DNA of 64,000 bases from Phenylobacterium sp. NIBR 498073 (GTDB lineage Bacteria > Pseudomonadota > Alphaproteobacteria > Caulobacterales > Caulobacteraceae), in assembly GCF_027286305.1 (NCBI RefSeq), contig NZ_CP114599.1:1488001-1552000 (forward strand), written 5' to 3'. Positions 41,667 through 52,665 of this stretch are shown one piece after another. The notes beneath the pieces were generated by a model. The model ran no database searches and was not told the origin of the DNA. It saw only the letters and a list, made by a program, of their open reading frames with translations. Position 1 is the stretch's first letter, and each line of letters starts with the position of its first letter. The translations under genes were made by a program, and so were the position numbers.

Positions 41667-42944
41667 TCAGTACCGCGACGGGATGACCACCTTCATCACC
41701 TCGTAGCCCTTCACGAAGGACGAGAGGACGCGCTTGGGCTCCTCGACCACGTCGATCGACGGGAAGCGCTGAAGGATCTCTTCCCAGAGGATCTTGAGCT
41801 GCAACTCGGCCAGGCGGTTGCCCACGCAGCGATGGATGCCGAAGCCGAACGACATGTGGTTGCGGGGCCGCTCGCGGTCGATGATGTAGGCGTTCGGATT
41901 GTCGATCACCTCGTCGTCGCGGTTGCCCGAGACGTACCACATGATGACCTTCTCGCCCTTTTTCATCTGCTTGCCCTGGAACTCGAAGTCCCGGGTCAGG
42001 GTGCGGCGCATGTGGGCCAGAGGGGTCTGCCAGCGGATGGTCTCCGACACCATCGACGGGATCAGCGACGGGTTGTCGTAGAGCTTCTTCTTCTGGTCGG
42101 GGTTCTGGTGCAGGGCCAGAACCGAGCCGGTCATGGTGTTGCGGGTGGTGTCGTTGCCGCCGACGATCAGCAGGATCAGGTTCCCGAGATACTCCATGCG
42201 GTCCATGTTCCGCGTGGCCTCTCCATGGGCGAGCATCGAGATCAGATCGCCCTTCGGCGGTTCATTGACCCGTTCGTTCCAGAGCCGCGTGAAGTAGTCC
42301 ACGCACTCGAACAGCTCCATCTTGCGTTCTTGCTCGGCGACCTCGGGATCGGTGGAGCTGAACAGGCCCGACTCCGGGCCGGCGGTGGCCACGTCCGACC
42401 AGCGGGTCAGCTTGCGGCGATCTTCCCAGGGGAAGTCGAACAGCGTGGCCAGCATCTGGGTGGTCAGCTCGATCGAGACCTTGTCGACCCAGTCGAACTC
42501 CTCGCCGATCGGCAGGCTGTCGAGCGTGCGCTGGATGCGCTCGCGGATCAGCGGCTCAAGCGCATGCAGGTTGGCCGGCGAGACGATCGGGCTGACGGTC
42601 TTGCGCTGGACGTCGTGCTTGGGCGGGTCCATCGCAATGAACATCGGGAGGGTGAAGTCCTCCTTCTGATCGAAGATCGTGATCGACGGCTCGGACGAGA
42701 ACACCTCGTGATTGGTGTCGATCGCCATGATGTCGTTGTACTTGGTCACCGACCAGTAGGGGCCGTCGTCGTGCAGGCCTTCCTTGTGGTAGTGGACAGG
42801 ATCCTCCTTCCGGAGGCGCTCGAAGTAGGGCCACATGGTTTCGGAGCGGAACAGCTCCGGGTCGGCCACATTGAACTCATCGAGCGGCAGGGCGTAGGCC
42901 TTGGCCCGAGCTTCAGACTTAAGATCGACGGCGCCGTCGCTCAT
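41667..42944 (-). CDS. Cytochrome P450, CYP153-like alkane hydroxylase
   Basis: The 425-residue P450 has the I-helix GGNDTTRN, the ExxR helix (SETIRWQTPLAHMRRT) and the haem loop FGFGIHRCVGNRLAELQLK with the cysteine ligand. Motifs such as YWSVTKYNDIMAIDTNHEVF and FIAMDPPKHDVQRKTVSPIV are those of CYP153, which hydroxylates medium-chain alkanes or fatty acids at the terminal carbon with ferredoxin and reductase partners. Those partners are not encoded here. The ATG at 42944 has GGAGG upstream, so longer starts are unlikely. The gene is divergent from an old yellow enzyme gene. Confidence 0.92.
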   Translation of the reverse strand: MSDGAVDLKSEARAKAYALPLDEFNVADPELFRSETMWPYFERLRKEDPVHYHKEGLHDDGPYWSVTKYNDIMAIDTNHEVFSSEPSITIFDQKEDFTLPMFIAMDPPKHDVQRKTVSPIVSPANLHALEPLIRERIQRTLDSLPIGEEFDWVDKVSIELTTQMLATLFDFPWEDRRKLTRWSDVATAGPESGLFSSTDPEVAEQERKMELFECVDYFTRLWNERVNEPPKGDLISMLAHGEATRNMDRMEYLGNLILLIVGGNDTTRNTMTGSVLALHQNPDQKKKLYDNPSLIPSMVSETIRWQTPLAHMRRTLTRDFEFQGKQMKKGEKVIMWYVSGNRDDEVIDNPNAYIIDRERPRNHMSFGFGIHRCVGNRLAELQLKILWEEILQRFPSIDVVEEPKRVLSSFVKGYEVMKVVIPSRY

Positions 42945-43053
42945 CACATTTCCTCCGAGTCCGGCCTTGAGTGACCGCTGTTCACCTGACAATGGCGCCG
43001 GAATGGCTTCAGGGGAAGTTGCTGGCGTGCAACAGAAAATCTGAACTGACAAA

Positions 43054-43065
43054 ACGACCGGTCGT
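43054..43065. promoter_or_regulatory. Palindrome between P450 and OYE genes
   Basis: ACGACCGGTCGT is a perfect 12-bp palindrome between two divergent genes, 47 bp upstream of the OYE ATG. It looks like a TetR-family operator, but no TetR gene lies beside this pair. Confidence 0.5.
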
Positions 43066-43111
43066 GCGTAAATCCAGGGTTCGCGAACACCTGTTTGAAA
43101 CCGGAGCGACC

Positions 43112-44212
<1,101 letters not shown>

Positions 44213-44226
44213 GGGACCGGTAGATT

Positions 44227-44349
44227 CTCCCCTGTTGGGGGAGGTGGTCGGCGCATCGCGCCGAGACGGAGGGGGACTGCTCTTAGCTCAAGATTATCAA
44301 AGTCCCCCTCAGTCAGCCGTTCGGCTGACGGCTCCCCCAGCGGGGGAGC
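44227..44349. repeat. Intergenic multi-hairpin repeat
   Basis: The gap between the OYE and SMP-30-like genes is almost entirely hairpins: CTCCCC/GGGGAG, TCGGCGC/GCGCCGA, a long stem GAGGGGGACT/AGTCCCCCTC around a 22-base loop, GTCAGCCG/CGGCTGAC and GCTCCCCC/GGGGGAGC. The ordered composite looks like a dispersed extragenic repeat. It could also act as a bidirectional terminator for the convergent genes. Confidence 0.7.
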
Positions 44350-44358
44350 ATTTGATCC

Positions 44359-45270
44359 TTAGGCGTTGAAGTTCAGCTTCAGGCCGGGACGCGGCCAGGT
44401 GGTCTTGTAGAGCTTGCCGGTCGAGGAGGCGGTGATCCAGGCCGTCTTCATGTCAGGGCCGCCGAAGCAGATGTTGGTGGTGATGAAGTCGGGCACCGGA
44501 TAGTGCTCGACTGTTCCGTTCGGGTCGAACGCGGTGATCCCGCCATTGAGGATGGTCGCCACGCAGACCTTGCCGGAGGCCTCGACCGCCAGGCTGTCGA
44601 GGAACTGCACGCCGGGCAGGTTGCAGACCGAACGGCCGGGCGCGAAGCCGGCCGGCGGGGCCAGCACGCCCGGCTCGACGATGTCGAAGGCCCAAAGGCG
44701 CCCGAGCTGAGTGTCGGCGAGATAGACAGTCTTCTCGTCCGGAGACAGGCCTACGCCGTTCGGGGCGATCAGGTGGTCGCGCTGGCGGCTGACATGGCTG
44801 CCGTCGATCTTGGCGTAGTAGAGCGCGCCGAAGCGGCGGCCATCGGGCGTGCTGGCGCCGTGGTCGGAGAACCAGAAACCGCCCTGCTTGTCGAACACCA
44901 GGTCGTTGGGGCCGACAAAGGGGCGCCCGTCGCAAGCGTCGTAGAGCGTCTTCAGCTCGCCGGTGGCGAGGTCGAAGCGCTGGATGTAGCCGCCCTTGTG
45001 GGTGTCGGGGGTCGGGCCCGGGATGGTCAGGCCGTCCTGCTGGGGCCAGGTGAACGAGCCGCCGTTATTGGTGATGTAGATCGCCCCGTCCGGGCCGATG
45101 GCCGCGCCGTTCGGGCCGCCGCCGGTCTCGACGACCGTCTCCTTGCGCCCGTCCGGATAGACGCGGGTGAGGCGCTGGGCCTTGATCTCGGTGAGGATCA
45201 CCGAGCCGTCGTTCATGGCGATCGGGCCTTCGGGGAATTCGAAGCCCTCGGCGACAAGCTGCATGTCCAT
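44359..45270 (-). CDS. SMP-30/gluconolactonase/LRE family protein
   Basis: The 303-residue six-bladed propeller begins MQLVAEGFEFPEGPIAMNDG, with the metal-binding Glu, and has GPNDLVFDKQGGFWFSDHGA and LIAPNGVGLSPDEKTVYLAD, which hold the Asn and Asp metal ligands. Such enzymes open lactones with divalent metal. It may act on a lactone of the neighbouring P450/OYE route, although the pathway is unknown. GGAGG lies before the ATG at 45270. Confidence 0.9.
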   Translation of the reverse strand: MDMQLVAEGFEFPEGPIAMNDGSVILTEIKAQRLTRVYPDGRKETVVETGGGPNGAAIGPDGAIYITNNGGSFTWPQQDGLTIPGPTPDTHKGGYIQRFDLATGELKTLYDACDGRPFVGPNDLVFDKQGGFWFSDHGASTPDGRRFGALYYAKIDGSHVSRQRDHLIAPNGVGLSPDEKTVYLADTQLGRLWAFDIVEPGVLAPPAGFAPGRSVCNLPGVQFLDSLAVEASGKVCVATILNGGITAFDPNGTVEHYPVPDFITTNICFGGPDMKTAWITASSTGKLYKTTWPRPGLKLNFNA

Positions 45271-45333
45271 GGTCGCGGTCCCTCCTTGGCTCGCCACTCG
45301 CAGCGGTGGCGTTGAGGCCGCGACTATGACCGA

Positions 45334-45848
<515 letters not shown>

Positions 45849-45852
<4 letters not shown>

Positions 45853-47249
45853 GTCACGCTCATAGCAGAGTCCTGGGATGGGCGACCCAGCCGATTGTCG
45901 GCCAGGCCGATCACCGCCCTCAGGCCGGGATGGGCGTCCTCCAGCTCGAGGGTCCCGCCATGCAGCTTGGCGCAGGCCGCCGCGATGGCCAGACCCAGCC
46001 CGCCCCCCGGCTTCGAGCGGGCCGTGTCCAGCCGCACGAACCGCTCGCGCACCCGGCCGCGGTGCTCCTGCGCGATGCCGGGGCCGCTGTCGCTGACCAC
46101 GATGCGGATCAGGCCGGGCGTCTCTTCGAGGGCCAGGCGGACGACCGCGCCCTCGCCGGCATGGTGGGCGGCGTTGTGCAGCAGGTTGCCGACCGCCTGG
46201 CGCAGGATCAGTTCATGGCCCTGGACGACCAACGGGCCGCGCGGCTCCGGCGCGACGAAGGTCTGGCCGGCGTCCTCGATCACCGGGGCGAACAGTTCGC
46301 CGACCTCGGCGACCAGGGCGGCGAGGTCGAGCGGGGCCATCATGTCGCGTGAGAGCCCGGCTTCGGCGCGGGCGATGTCCATCAGCGCCGAGAGGGTCGA
46401 GAGCGCGCGGTCGGCCTCGCCGTGAGCCTGCTCGATGGCGTCGAGGCGGTCTTCCTCGCCGATCTGCGGCTCCAGGGCGCGGGAGAGGTCGGCGCGCATG
46501 CGGGTCAGCGGCGAGCGCAGATCGTGGGCGAGGCTGTCGGTGACCGTGCGCATGCCGGTCATCAGCTCCTCGATGCGGTCGAGCATGGCGTTCATGGAGA
46601 GGCCGAGCCGGTCGAACACGTCGCCCTTGGGGTGAACCTCGGTGCGGGCCGAGAGGTCGCCGTCGGCGATGCGGCCGGCGGTGACCGCCAGGGTCTCCAT
46701 GCGCGCCAGCAGCAGGCTGTTGAACCAGATCGCCGCCAGCAGCACCGCGCCGATCGCCGCCAGCAGGGCCGCGGCGGCGCTGGCCAGCAGGGCGCGGCGG
46801 AAGGCGATGCGCTCGCCGATGTCCTCATAGACCACCAGGGAGCCGCCCATCGACAGCGGCTGGACCAGCACCCGCCAGGGCGAGCCGCGCCCGTCCTCGA
46901 CGATGTCCAGCTTGGCCGCGCCGGAGGCCGGCAGCTGTTGGGCCGCCTCCAGGCGCGCGCCGCCGAGCAGCCGCCCGTCCGCGTCGTAGAGCGCGTAGCG
47001 GAAGGCGCCGCCCGGATCGGTCTTCTCACGCAGGTCGAGCGCGCGGGCCAGCGGCGCCAGGCCTTCCTCGTGGGCGAAGGCGACGAAGTAGTCGCGCGCG
47101 GCCTCGGCGACCTCGCGCTGGCGCTTGCCGATGATCGCTTCGCCGACCCGGTCGATCGTCAGCAGGCCGACCGCCAGGGCCGAGAGCGCCACCGCCAGCA
47201 GGACGAAAAACACCGCCCCTGGCCGCAGGCGCGAACCGAGCGGCCTCAC
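45849..47249 (-). CDS. Sensor histidine kinase
   Basis: The 466-residue kinase has an N-terminal membrane segment (AVFFVLLAVALSALAVGLLT), a short periplasmic domain, a second segment (AAALLAAIGAVLLAAIW), a HAMP region, the dimerisation box DSLAHDLRSPLTRMRADLS with the phospho-accepting His, and an ATPase domain with N box GNLLHNAAHHA, G1 DSGPGI and G2 GGGLGLAIA. The GTG start overlaps the stop of the response regulator gene. It senses an unknown periplasmic signal. Confidence 0.93.
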
Positions 47250-47929
47250 GGCTCCTGCGACAGGCGGTAGCCCGTCCCGCGCAGGGTGTGCAGCAGCGGC
47301 TGGGCGAACCCCTCGTCGATTTTCTTACGCAGGCGGCTGATGTGGGTGTCGACGACGCTGGTGTGCGGGTCGAACCGATAGTCCCAGACTTGTTCGAGCA
47401 GCATGGTGCGGGTGACGACCCGATCCTTGTGCCGCATCAGGTACTCCAGCAGCTTGAATTCGCGCGGCAGCAGATCGAGCGTGCGCCCCTCGCGGCTGAC
47501 CCGACGCGACAGCAGGTCGATCGAAAGGTCGCCGCAGACCAGCTTGGTCTCGACCTCCGCCCCGGAGCGGCGGCGCATGAGGTTCTCGAGTCGCGCCGAC
47601 AACTCGGAATAGCCGAAGGGCTTGGTCAGATAGTCGTCGCCGCCGGCCCGCAGGCCCTTCACCCGCTCGTCCAGGTGGCTGAGCGCCGAGAGGATGATGA
47701 TCGGCGTGGAAATGGAGGCGGCCCGCAGGGCCTTGATGACGCTCAGGCCGTCCATGCCCGGGACCATGCGGTCCATGACGATGGCGTCGAAGCCCTCGCC
47801 GCTGGCGGCGTAGAAGCCGTCGCGGCCGTCGGCGACGTGCTCGGCCGTGTAGCCTTCCTCGCGCAGGCCCTTGAGGATGTAGTCGGCCGTTTCGGCGTCG
47901 TCCTCGACCAGCAGGATGCGGCGGCTCAT
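47246..47929 (-). CDS. OmpR-type response regulator
   Basis: The 227-residue protein has a receiver with acidic residues in LLVEDDAE, the phosphorylated Asp in VMDRMVPGMDG, the Ser in IILSALS and Lys in YLTKPFGYSEL, followed by an OmpR winged helix (LLPREFKLLEYLMRHKDRVV to RGTGYRLSQ). The ATG at 47929 gives a standard start. It resembles metal- or envelope-stress responsive regulators such as CzcR/CopR, but this is only a family resemblance. Confidence 0.94.
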   Translation of the reverse strand: MSRRILLVEDDAETADYILKGLREEGYTAEHVADGRDGFYAASGEGFDAIVMDRMVPGMDGLSVIKALRAASISTPIIILSALSHLDERVKGLRAGGDDYLTKPFGYSELSARLENLMRRRSGAEVETKLVCGDLSIDLLSRRVSREGRTLDLLPREFKLLEYLMRHKDRVVTRTMLLEQVWDYRFDPHTSVVDTHISRLRKKIDEGFAQPLLHTLRGTGYRLSQEP

Positions 47930-47989
47930 GGGCGGCGCTCCGAATTGCTCGGCGACGAGGATGGCGCGGTTTTGACGGGGCTCCAAGAC

Positions 47990-48023
47990 GGTCGGGCGGC
48001 CGCGGGAGACCGGCCGCCCGACC
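47990..48023 (-). terminator. Perfect hairpin between PsiF-like and response regulator genes
   Basis: GGTCGGGCGGCCG at 47990-48002 pairs perfectly with CGGCCGCCCGACC at 48011-48023. It lies 25 bp downstream of the PsiF-like gene stop. No T tract follows, so it probably makes an attenuating or stabilising stem rather than a strict stop. Confidence 0.5.
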
Positions 48024-48047
48024 AACGCACACTGGCGGAGCTGGGGA

Positions 48048-48287
48048 TCACCCCTTGGCGACGCAGGCCTTCACGAAGGCGGCCTTGTCGCCGGTGTGCG
48101 TCTTCTGGCTGTTCCATGCCTTTTCGCACTCGGCCTTCTTGGCGGCCGGAGTCGGCTTGGCGGCCGGGGCCGGCTTGGCGGCCATGGCGGTCTTGGGCGG
48201 GGGGGCGGGCGCCGGGGTGGCGGCGAACGCGGCCGAGCCTGCGATCAGGCTGAGGGCGATGGCGGCGGGGGCGATGAGATGGCGCAT
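48048..48287 (-). CDS. PsiF-like small secreted protein
   Basis: The 79-residue protein has a signal peptide ending GSAAFAA, a Pro/Ala/Lys-rich linker and one PsiF-like repeat CEKAWNSQKTHTGDKAAFVK followed by ACVAKG. PsiF was found as phosphate-starvation inducible in E. coli; the role is unknown. It lies 118 bp upstream of the response regulator gene on the same strand and could be a target of that system. Confidence 0.72.
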   Translation of the reverse strand: MRHLIAPAAIALSLIAGSAAFAATPAPAPPPKTAMAAKPAPAAKPTPAAKKAECEKAWNSQKTHTGDKAAFVKACVAKG

Positions 48288-48387
48288 AAGGCTCTCCTAG
48301 AGAATGTCGGCCGGATCCTTCCGGACGAGGAGAGCAGACACCGCAGGGCCCTCAGCCCCCGGTCGGCGAACTCGCAAGTTTGTAAGG

Positions 48388-49224
48388 TTAGACCGCGATC
48401 GGGGCTTCGATCTTGTCGTGGGCCTTGTAGCCGCGGAGCTTGAAGTCCTCGAACTCGAAGGCGAAGAGATCTCGCTTGTCGGCGATCTCCATGACCGGCA
48501 GCGGCAAAGGCTGGCGGGCGAGCTGCTCGCGGGCCTGGTCGAGGTGGTTCAGGTAGAGGTGCGCATCGCCCAGGGTATGCACGAACTCGCCGGGCTGCAG
48601 GCCGGTCACCTTGGCGACCATCATGGTCAGCAGGGCGTAGGAGGCGATGTTGAACGGCACGCCGAGAAACACGTCGGCCGAGCGCTGGTAGAGCTGGCAG
48701 GAGAGCTTTCCGTCAGCCACGAAGAACTGGAACAGGCAGTGGCAGGGCGGCAGCGCCATGTCGTCGACGTCGGCCGGGTTCCAGGCCGAGACGATGTGGC
48801 GGCGCGAGTTGGGCATGGTCTTCAGCCCCTCGACGACATTTGCGATCTGGTCGATCACCCGGCCGTCCGGCGCGGTCCACGAGCGCCACTGCTTGCCATA
48901 GACGGGGCCGAGTTCGCCGCTTTCGTCCGCCCATTCGTCCCAGATGCTGACGCCGCGCTCCTGCAGCCACTTCACGTTGGTGTCGCCGCGCAGGAACCAG
49001 AGCAGTTCCAGGATGATCGACTTGCGGTGCAGCTTCTTTGTGGTCAGCAGCGGGAAGCCCTTGGCCAGGTCGAAGCGCATCTGGCGGCCGAAGACGCCGA
49101 GCGTGCCGGTGCCGGTGCGGTCGCCGCGCTGGACGCCGTTATCCAGGATGTCCTGGAGCAGGTCGAGGTACTGCCGCTCGGGATGATCGGCGGCAGCTTC
49201 GGCGATGGCGACGTGGGCGTTCAT
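48388..49224 (-). CDS. thyA: Thymidylate synthase
   Basis: The 278-residue enzyme has [39 protein letters not shown], and the catalytic cysteine in [16 protein letters not shown], then [20 protein letters not shown]. It methylates dUMP with methylene-tetrahydrofolate and gives dihydrofolate, which DHFR recycles. The ATG at 49224 gives a family-length protein. It is at the head of the strand-sharing block that ends in folA. Confidence 0.96.
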   Translation of the reverse strand: MNAHVAIAEAAADHPERQYLDLLQDILDNGVQRGDRTGTGTLGVFGRQMRFDLAKGFPLLTTKKLHRKSIILELLWFLRGDTNVKWLQERGVSIWDEWADESGELGPVYGKQWRSWTAPDGRVIDQIANVVEGLKTMPNSRRHIVSAWNPADVDDMALPPCHCLFQFFVADGKLSCQLYQRSADVFLGVPFNIASYALLTMMVAKVTGLQPGEFVHTLGDAHLYLNHLDQAREQLARQPLPLPVMEIADKRDLFAFEFEDFKLRGYKAHDKIEAPIAV

Positions 49225-49398
49225 CAGGCGGGACCGCTGGCTGTTCGGAACGTGATTCGGTGATGATTCGGTCTCGGCGTGAACGCCCCAAAGGGGAGTT
49301 CGTCCACAGCTGGACGGCAAAACCCAGATATCGCAGATTGTCTAGAGAAACCCCATGGTTGCGCTGTCGCCCGGCGCGCCGGCTTCAGGACCTGCTCG

Positions 49399-49698
49399 AT
49401 GTTCGCTTCGCTCGCCTTCGCCGCGGTGCTGGCCGCTTCCGGCGCCGCTCCCGAAACCCCGTCGCCGCCCCCGCAGGCGGCCGCGACGCCTGCGGCTCCA
49501 GCCCCCGCGCCCGCCGCGGCCCCGGACAAGGCCAAGGAAGAAAAGCTCGTCTGCAAATACGAGATGGAGACCGGCAGCCGGTTCTCCAAGAAGGTCTGCA
49601 TGACCTCGACGCAGGCCAAGGCCCGCCGCGACGAGGCCCGCAAGGCGGTGTCCGACATTCAGGCCAACTCCGCGATCGCTCCGGGCGTCGGGCCCTAG
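49399..49698 (+). CDS. Small secreted protein, unknown
   Basis: The 99-residue protein has a signal peptide (MFASLAFAAVLAASGAA), a Pro/Ala-rich linker of about 35 residues and a short charged region with two cysteines (LVCKYEMETGSRFSKKVCMT). The cysteine pair could form a disulfide. The ATG at 49399 has AGGA upstream; longer frames add only random sequence. No function is known. The gene ends in a dispersed repeat. Confidence 0.7.
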   Translation: MFASLAFAAVLAASGAAPETPSPPPQAAATPAAPAPAPAAAPDKAKEEKLVCKYEMETGSRFSKKVCMTSTQAKARRDEARKAVSDIQANSAIAPGVGP

Positions 49699-49711
49699 GC
49701 TCCTTGGATTT

Positions 49712-49759
49712 GGAGCATTTTCCTCGCCGAACCGGCGCCCGCTTCGGCGGAAAATGTCC
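49712..49759. repeat. Dispersed repeat, GCATNTTCCGCCGAAG family, copy 2
   Basis: GGAGCATTTTCC and GGAAAATGTCC are inverted ends of a 48-bp palindrome with CCGAA/TTCGG inside. Its reverse complement carries CATTTTCCGCCGAAG and CCGGTTC, as in the copy at 28241-28300. It sits between convergent genes, and its end touches the stop of the DUF924 gene. Confidence 0.7.
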
Positions 49760-50313
49760 TAGCCCGCGAAGCCGCCGTCGCTCAGGAACGCCAGCTCCTC
49801 GGTGGTGCTGACCCGCCCGAGGCAGGCGTTGCGGTGGGGGAAGCGGCCGAACCGGACGATGATCTCGCGGTGCAGGTCGGCCCAGCGCAGCGATTCCGCA
49901 TCGCCGGCGTCGTCCTTCAGGCGGGTGAACAGGCGCACCGCCTCGTCCTGGTCGGCGAGATCCTCCGAATGCTCGAAGGGCAGGTAGAAAAACTGCCGCA
50001 GGCCCGCCTCGGTCGCGCGGTCGTGGCCTGAGGCGAGGGCGTTGCGGGCGACGTGGCGCGCCTTGGGGTCGGTGGCGAAGGCGTGGCCCGAGCCGCGGTA
50101 GAGATTGCGCGGGAACTGGTCGAGCAGGAGCAGCAGCGCCAGCGACCCCTCGGCCGAGGCCATCCAGCCGTCGTACTCGCCGCGGGCGGCGGCATGGTGC
50201 ACGGGTTCGAAGCGGAGCGCGATCGCCTGGTCGAACTTGGTGCTCTTGGCGAACCACTTCTGGGGGCCGGCCGCCGTCCAGAAGCCGACCACGTCCTTGG
50301 GTGTCGCCGCCAT
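49759..50313 (-). CDS. DUF924 family protein
   Basis: The 184-residue protein matches DUF924: VVGFWTAAGPQKWFAKSTKF, LALLLLLDQFPRNLYRGSGH and FYLPFEHSEDLADQDEAVRL, with RFGRFPHRNACLGR near the end. The family is all-helical, of TPR-like shape, and its biochemical role is unknown. It is divergent from ilvC across 205 bp. Confidence 0.9.
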   Translation of the reverse strand: MAATPKDVVGFWTAAGPQKWFAKSTKFDQAIALRFEPVHHAAARGEYDGWMASAEGSLALLLLLDQFPRNLYRGSGHAFATDPKARHVARNALASGHDRATEAGLRQFFYLPFEHSEDLADQDEAVRLFTRLKDDAGDAESLRWADLHREIIVRFGRFPHRNACLGRVSTTEELAFLSDGGFAG

Positions 50314-50428
50314 TCATCGCCCTCCAGTCTGGATAGTCTATGTCCGACAGCGGCGGTTTCGGTTCAAGGGCATGCGTGCGCATTCAGTTTTTCCGGCGAA
50401 ACGCCGCATCGCAGCGAGCTTCCCTTGA

Positions 50429-51538
<1,110 letters not shown>

Positions 51539-51564
51539 GGGCGCTGAACGCAGCGGAACATCGG

Positions 51565-51597
51565 AAGGCCCGGGTGCAAGCCCGGGCCTTTTGCTTT
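51565..51597 (+). terminator. Rho-independent terminator of ilvC
   Basis: AAGGCCCGGG pairs with CCCGGGCCTT around a six-base loop, followed by TTGCTTT on the plus strand, 26 bp after the ilvC stop. Confidence 0.88.
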
Positions 51598-52294
51598 AGG
51601 CGCCGAAGCGGGTGACGTAGCGCTCGGTAAGGACCGCGGTGGCGTCCATCCGCTGACGGTCGGGGCCCATCAGTTCCAGATGGACGTGGTCGGTCATGCC
51701 GCCCGGATAGCGGGCCTGCAGGCCGTGGGCCGCGCCGATGTCCTGGCCCAGGCGGACCACGTCGCCCTCGGCGACGCTGGGGTCGATGTAGAACACCCGC
51801 GCCACGTAGCTGATCGCCGGATTGGTGATCTCGACGAACTTCAGGTGCTTGTCGTCGGCGTAGGCCATGCCGACCTTGGTGACGTAGCCGGAAATCGGCG
51901 CGGCGACCGGCTGGCCGGCCTGGGCGATGAAGTCGACGCCCTCGTGCTGGCGCGCGCCGCCGTCGCGGGAGGCGCCGAACGCCCCGAAGCCGTAGGCGTC
52001 GTGGGTGCGCGGGGCCTGGCCGGTCGGATTGACGAAGTCGGCCGCGCCGTCGCCGTCGACGTCCTTGCCCTGCCACGCCAGAACCTTCTCGCCGTTCGCC
52101 GGCGGGGCGACGGGCTCAAGCGCCAGGGCCAGCGGCTTGGTCCCATGGGCGCTGGTGAAATTGGCGCGGGCGGCGGCATGGGCGCCGGCCTGGAGGAAGC
52201 CTGCGGCGAGGACGGCGGCGCCCAGGGTCAGCCAGGTCTGCGTCATCCAGATCTGGAACTTGTCGGCGGCAGGCGTCGTCGTGGCGCGGAGCAT
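51596..52294 (-). CDS. M23 family peptidase
   Basis: The 232-residue protein has an N-terminal hydrophobic segment (TWLTLGAAVLAAGFLQAGA) and a C-terminal M23 domain with both zinc motifs: HEGVDFIAQAGQPVAAPISG (HxxxD) and DHVHLEL (HxH). It is likely a periplasmic peptidoglycan endopeptidase. The ATG at 52294 or one 48 bases further in could be used; the signal is uncertain. It ends at the ilvC terminator, which is convergent. Confidence 0.83.
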   Translation of the reverse strand: MLRATTTPAADKFQIWMTQTWLTLGAAVLAAGFLQAGAHAAARANFTSAHGTKPLALALEPVAPPANGEKVLAWQGKDVDGDGAADFVNPTGQAPRTHDAYGFGAFGASRDGGARQHEGVDFIAQAGQPVAAPISGYVTKVGMAYADDKHLKFVEITNPAISYVARVFYIDPSVAEGDVVRLGQDIGAAHGLQARYPGGMTDHVHLELMGPDRQRMDATAVLTERYVTRFGA

Positions 52295-52665
52295 GCGTCT
52301 GTTGTTTCCTCTTCCGGCGGCTGATCGGCGCGGGACGCTGGGCCTAGCTTCGCCCCTGGCGGTCCATATGGAGACTCGCGCCGGGCTGCAGCATGTGACC
52401 GGGTGTCGCTGGTCTATTTCCGCAAGGTCACGGTTGCGTGAGGCTGGGCGACGCGCCCCTGAGATGTGTTACAGAAGGGCCGCGAGTTGTTCGCAGTATC
52501 GCCCCGATGTCGGCGCGAGGGAGTGGGCGGAGCGTCCGCTTCGATCTGACCCGTTCGAGCGTTGCGTTTCAGATGTTCTGATCGCGGCCAGAGAAAGTCT
52601 CAAATACTGTTTGTAGAATTGAAATCTATACAAGGGCGTGCCCGCAAAGTGGCGGGGTGCGCGCG
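52295..52665. other. Non-coding gap upstream of otsA
   Basis: These 371 bases hold no gene that I can support. The last 70 bases are AT-richer and include an imperfect inverted pair TTGTAGA (52611-52617) / TCTATACAA (52625-52633) that may be an operator or part of the otsA promoter. Nothing else stands out. Confidence 0.45.
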
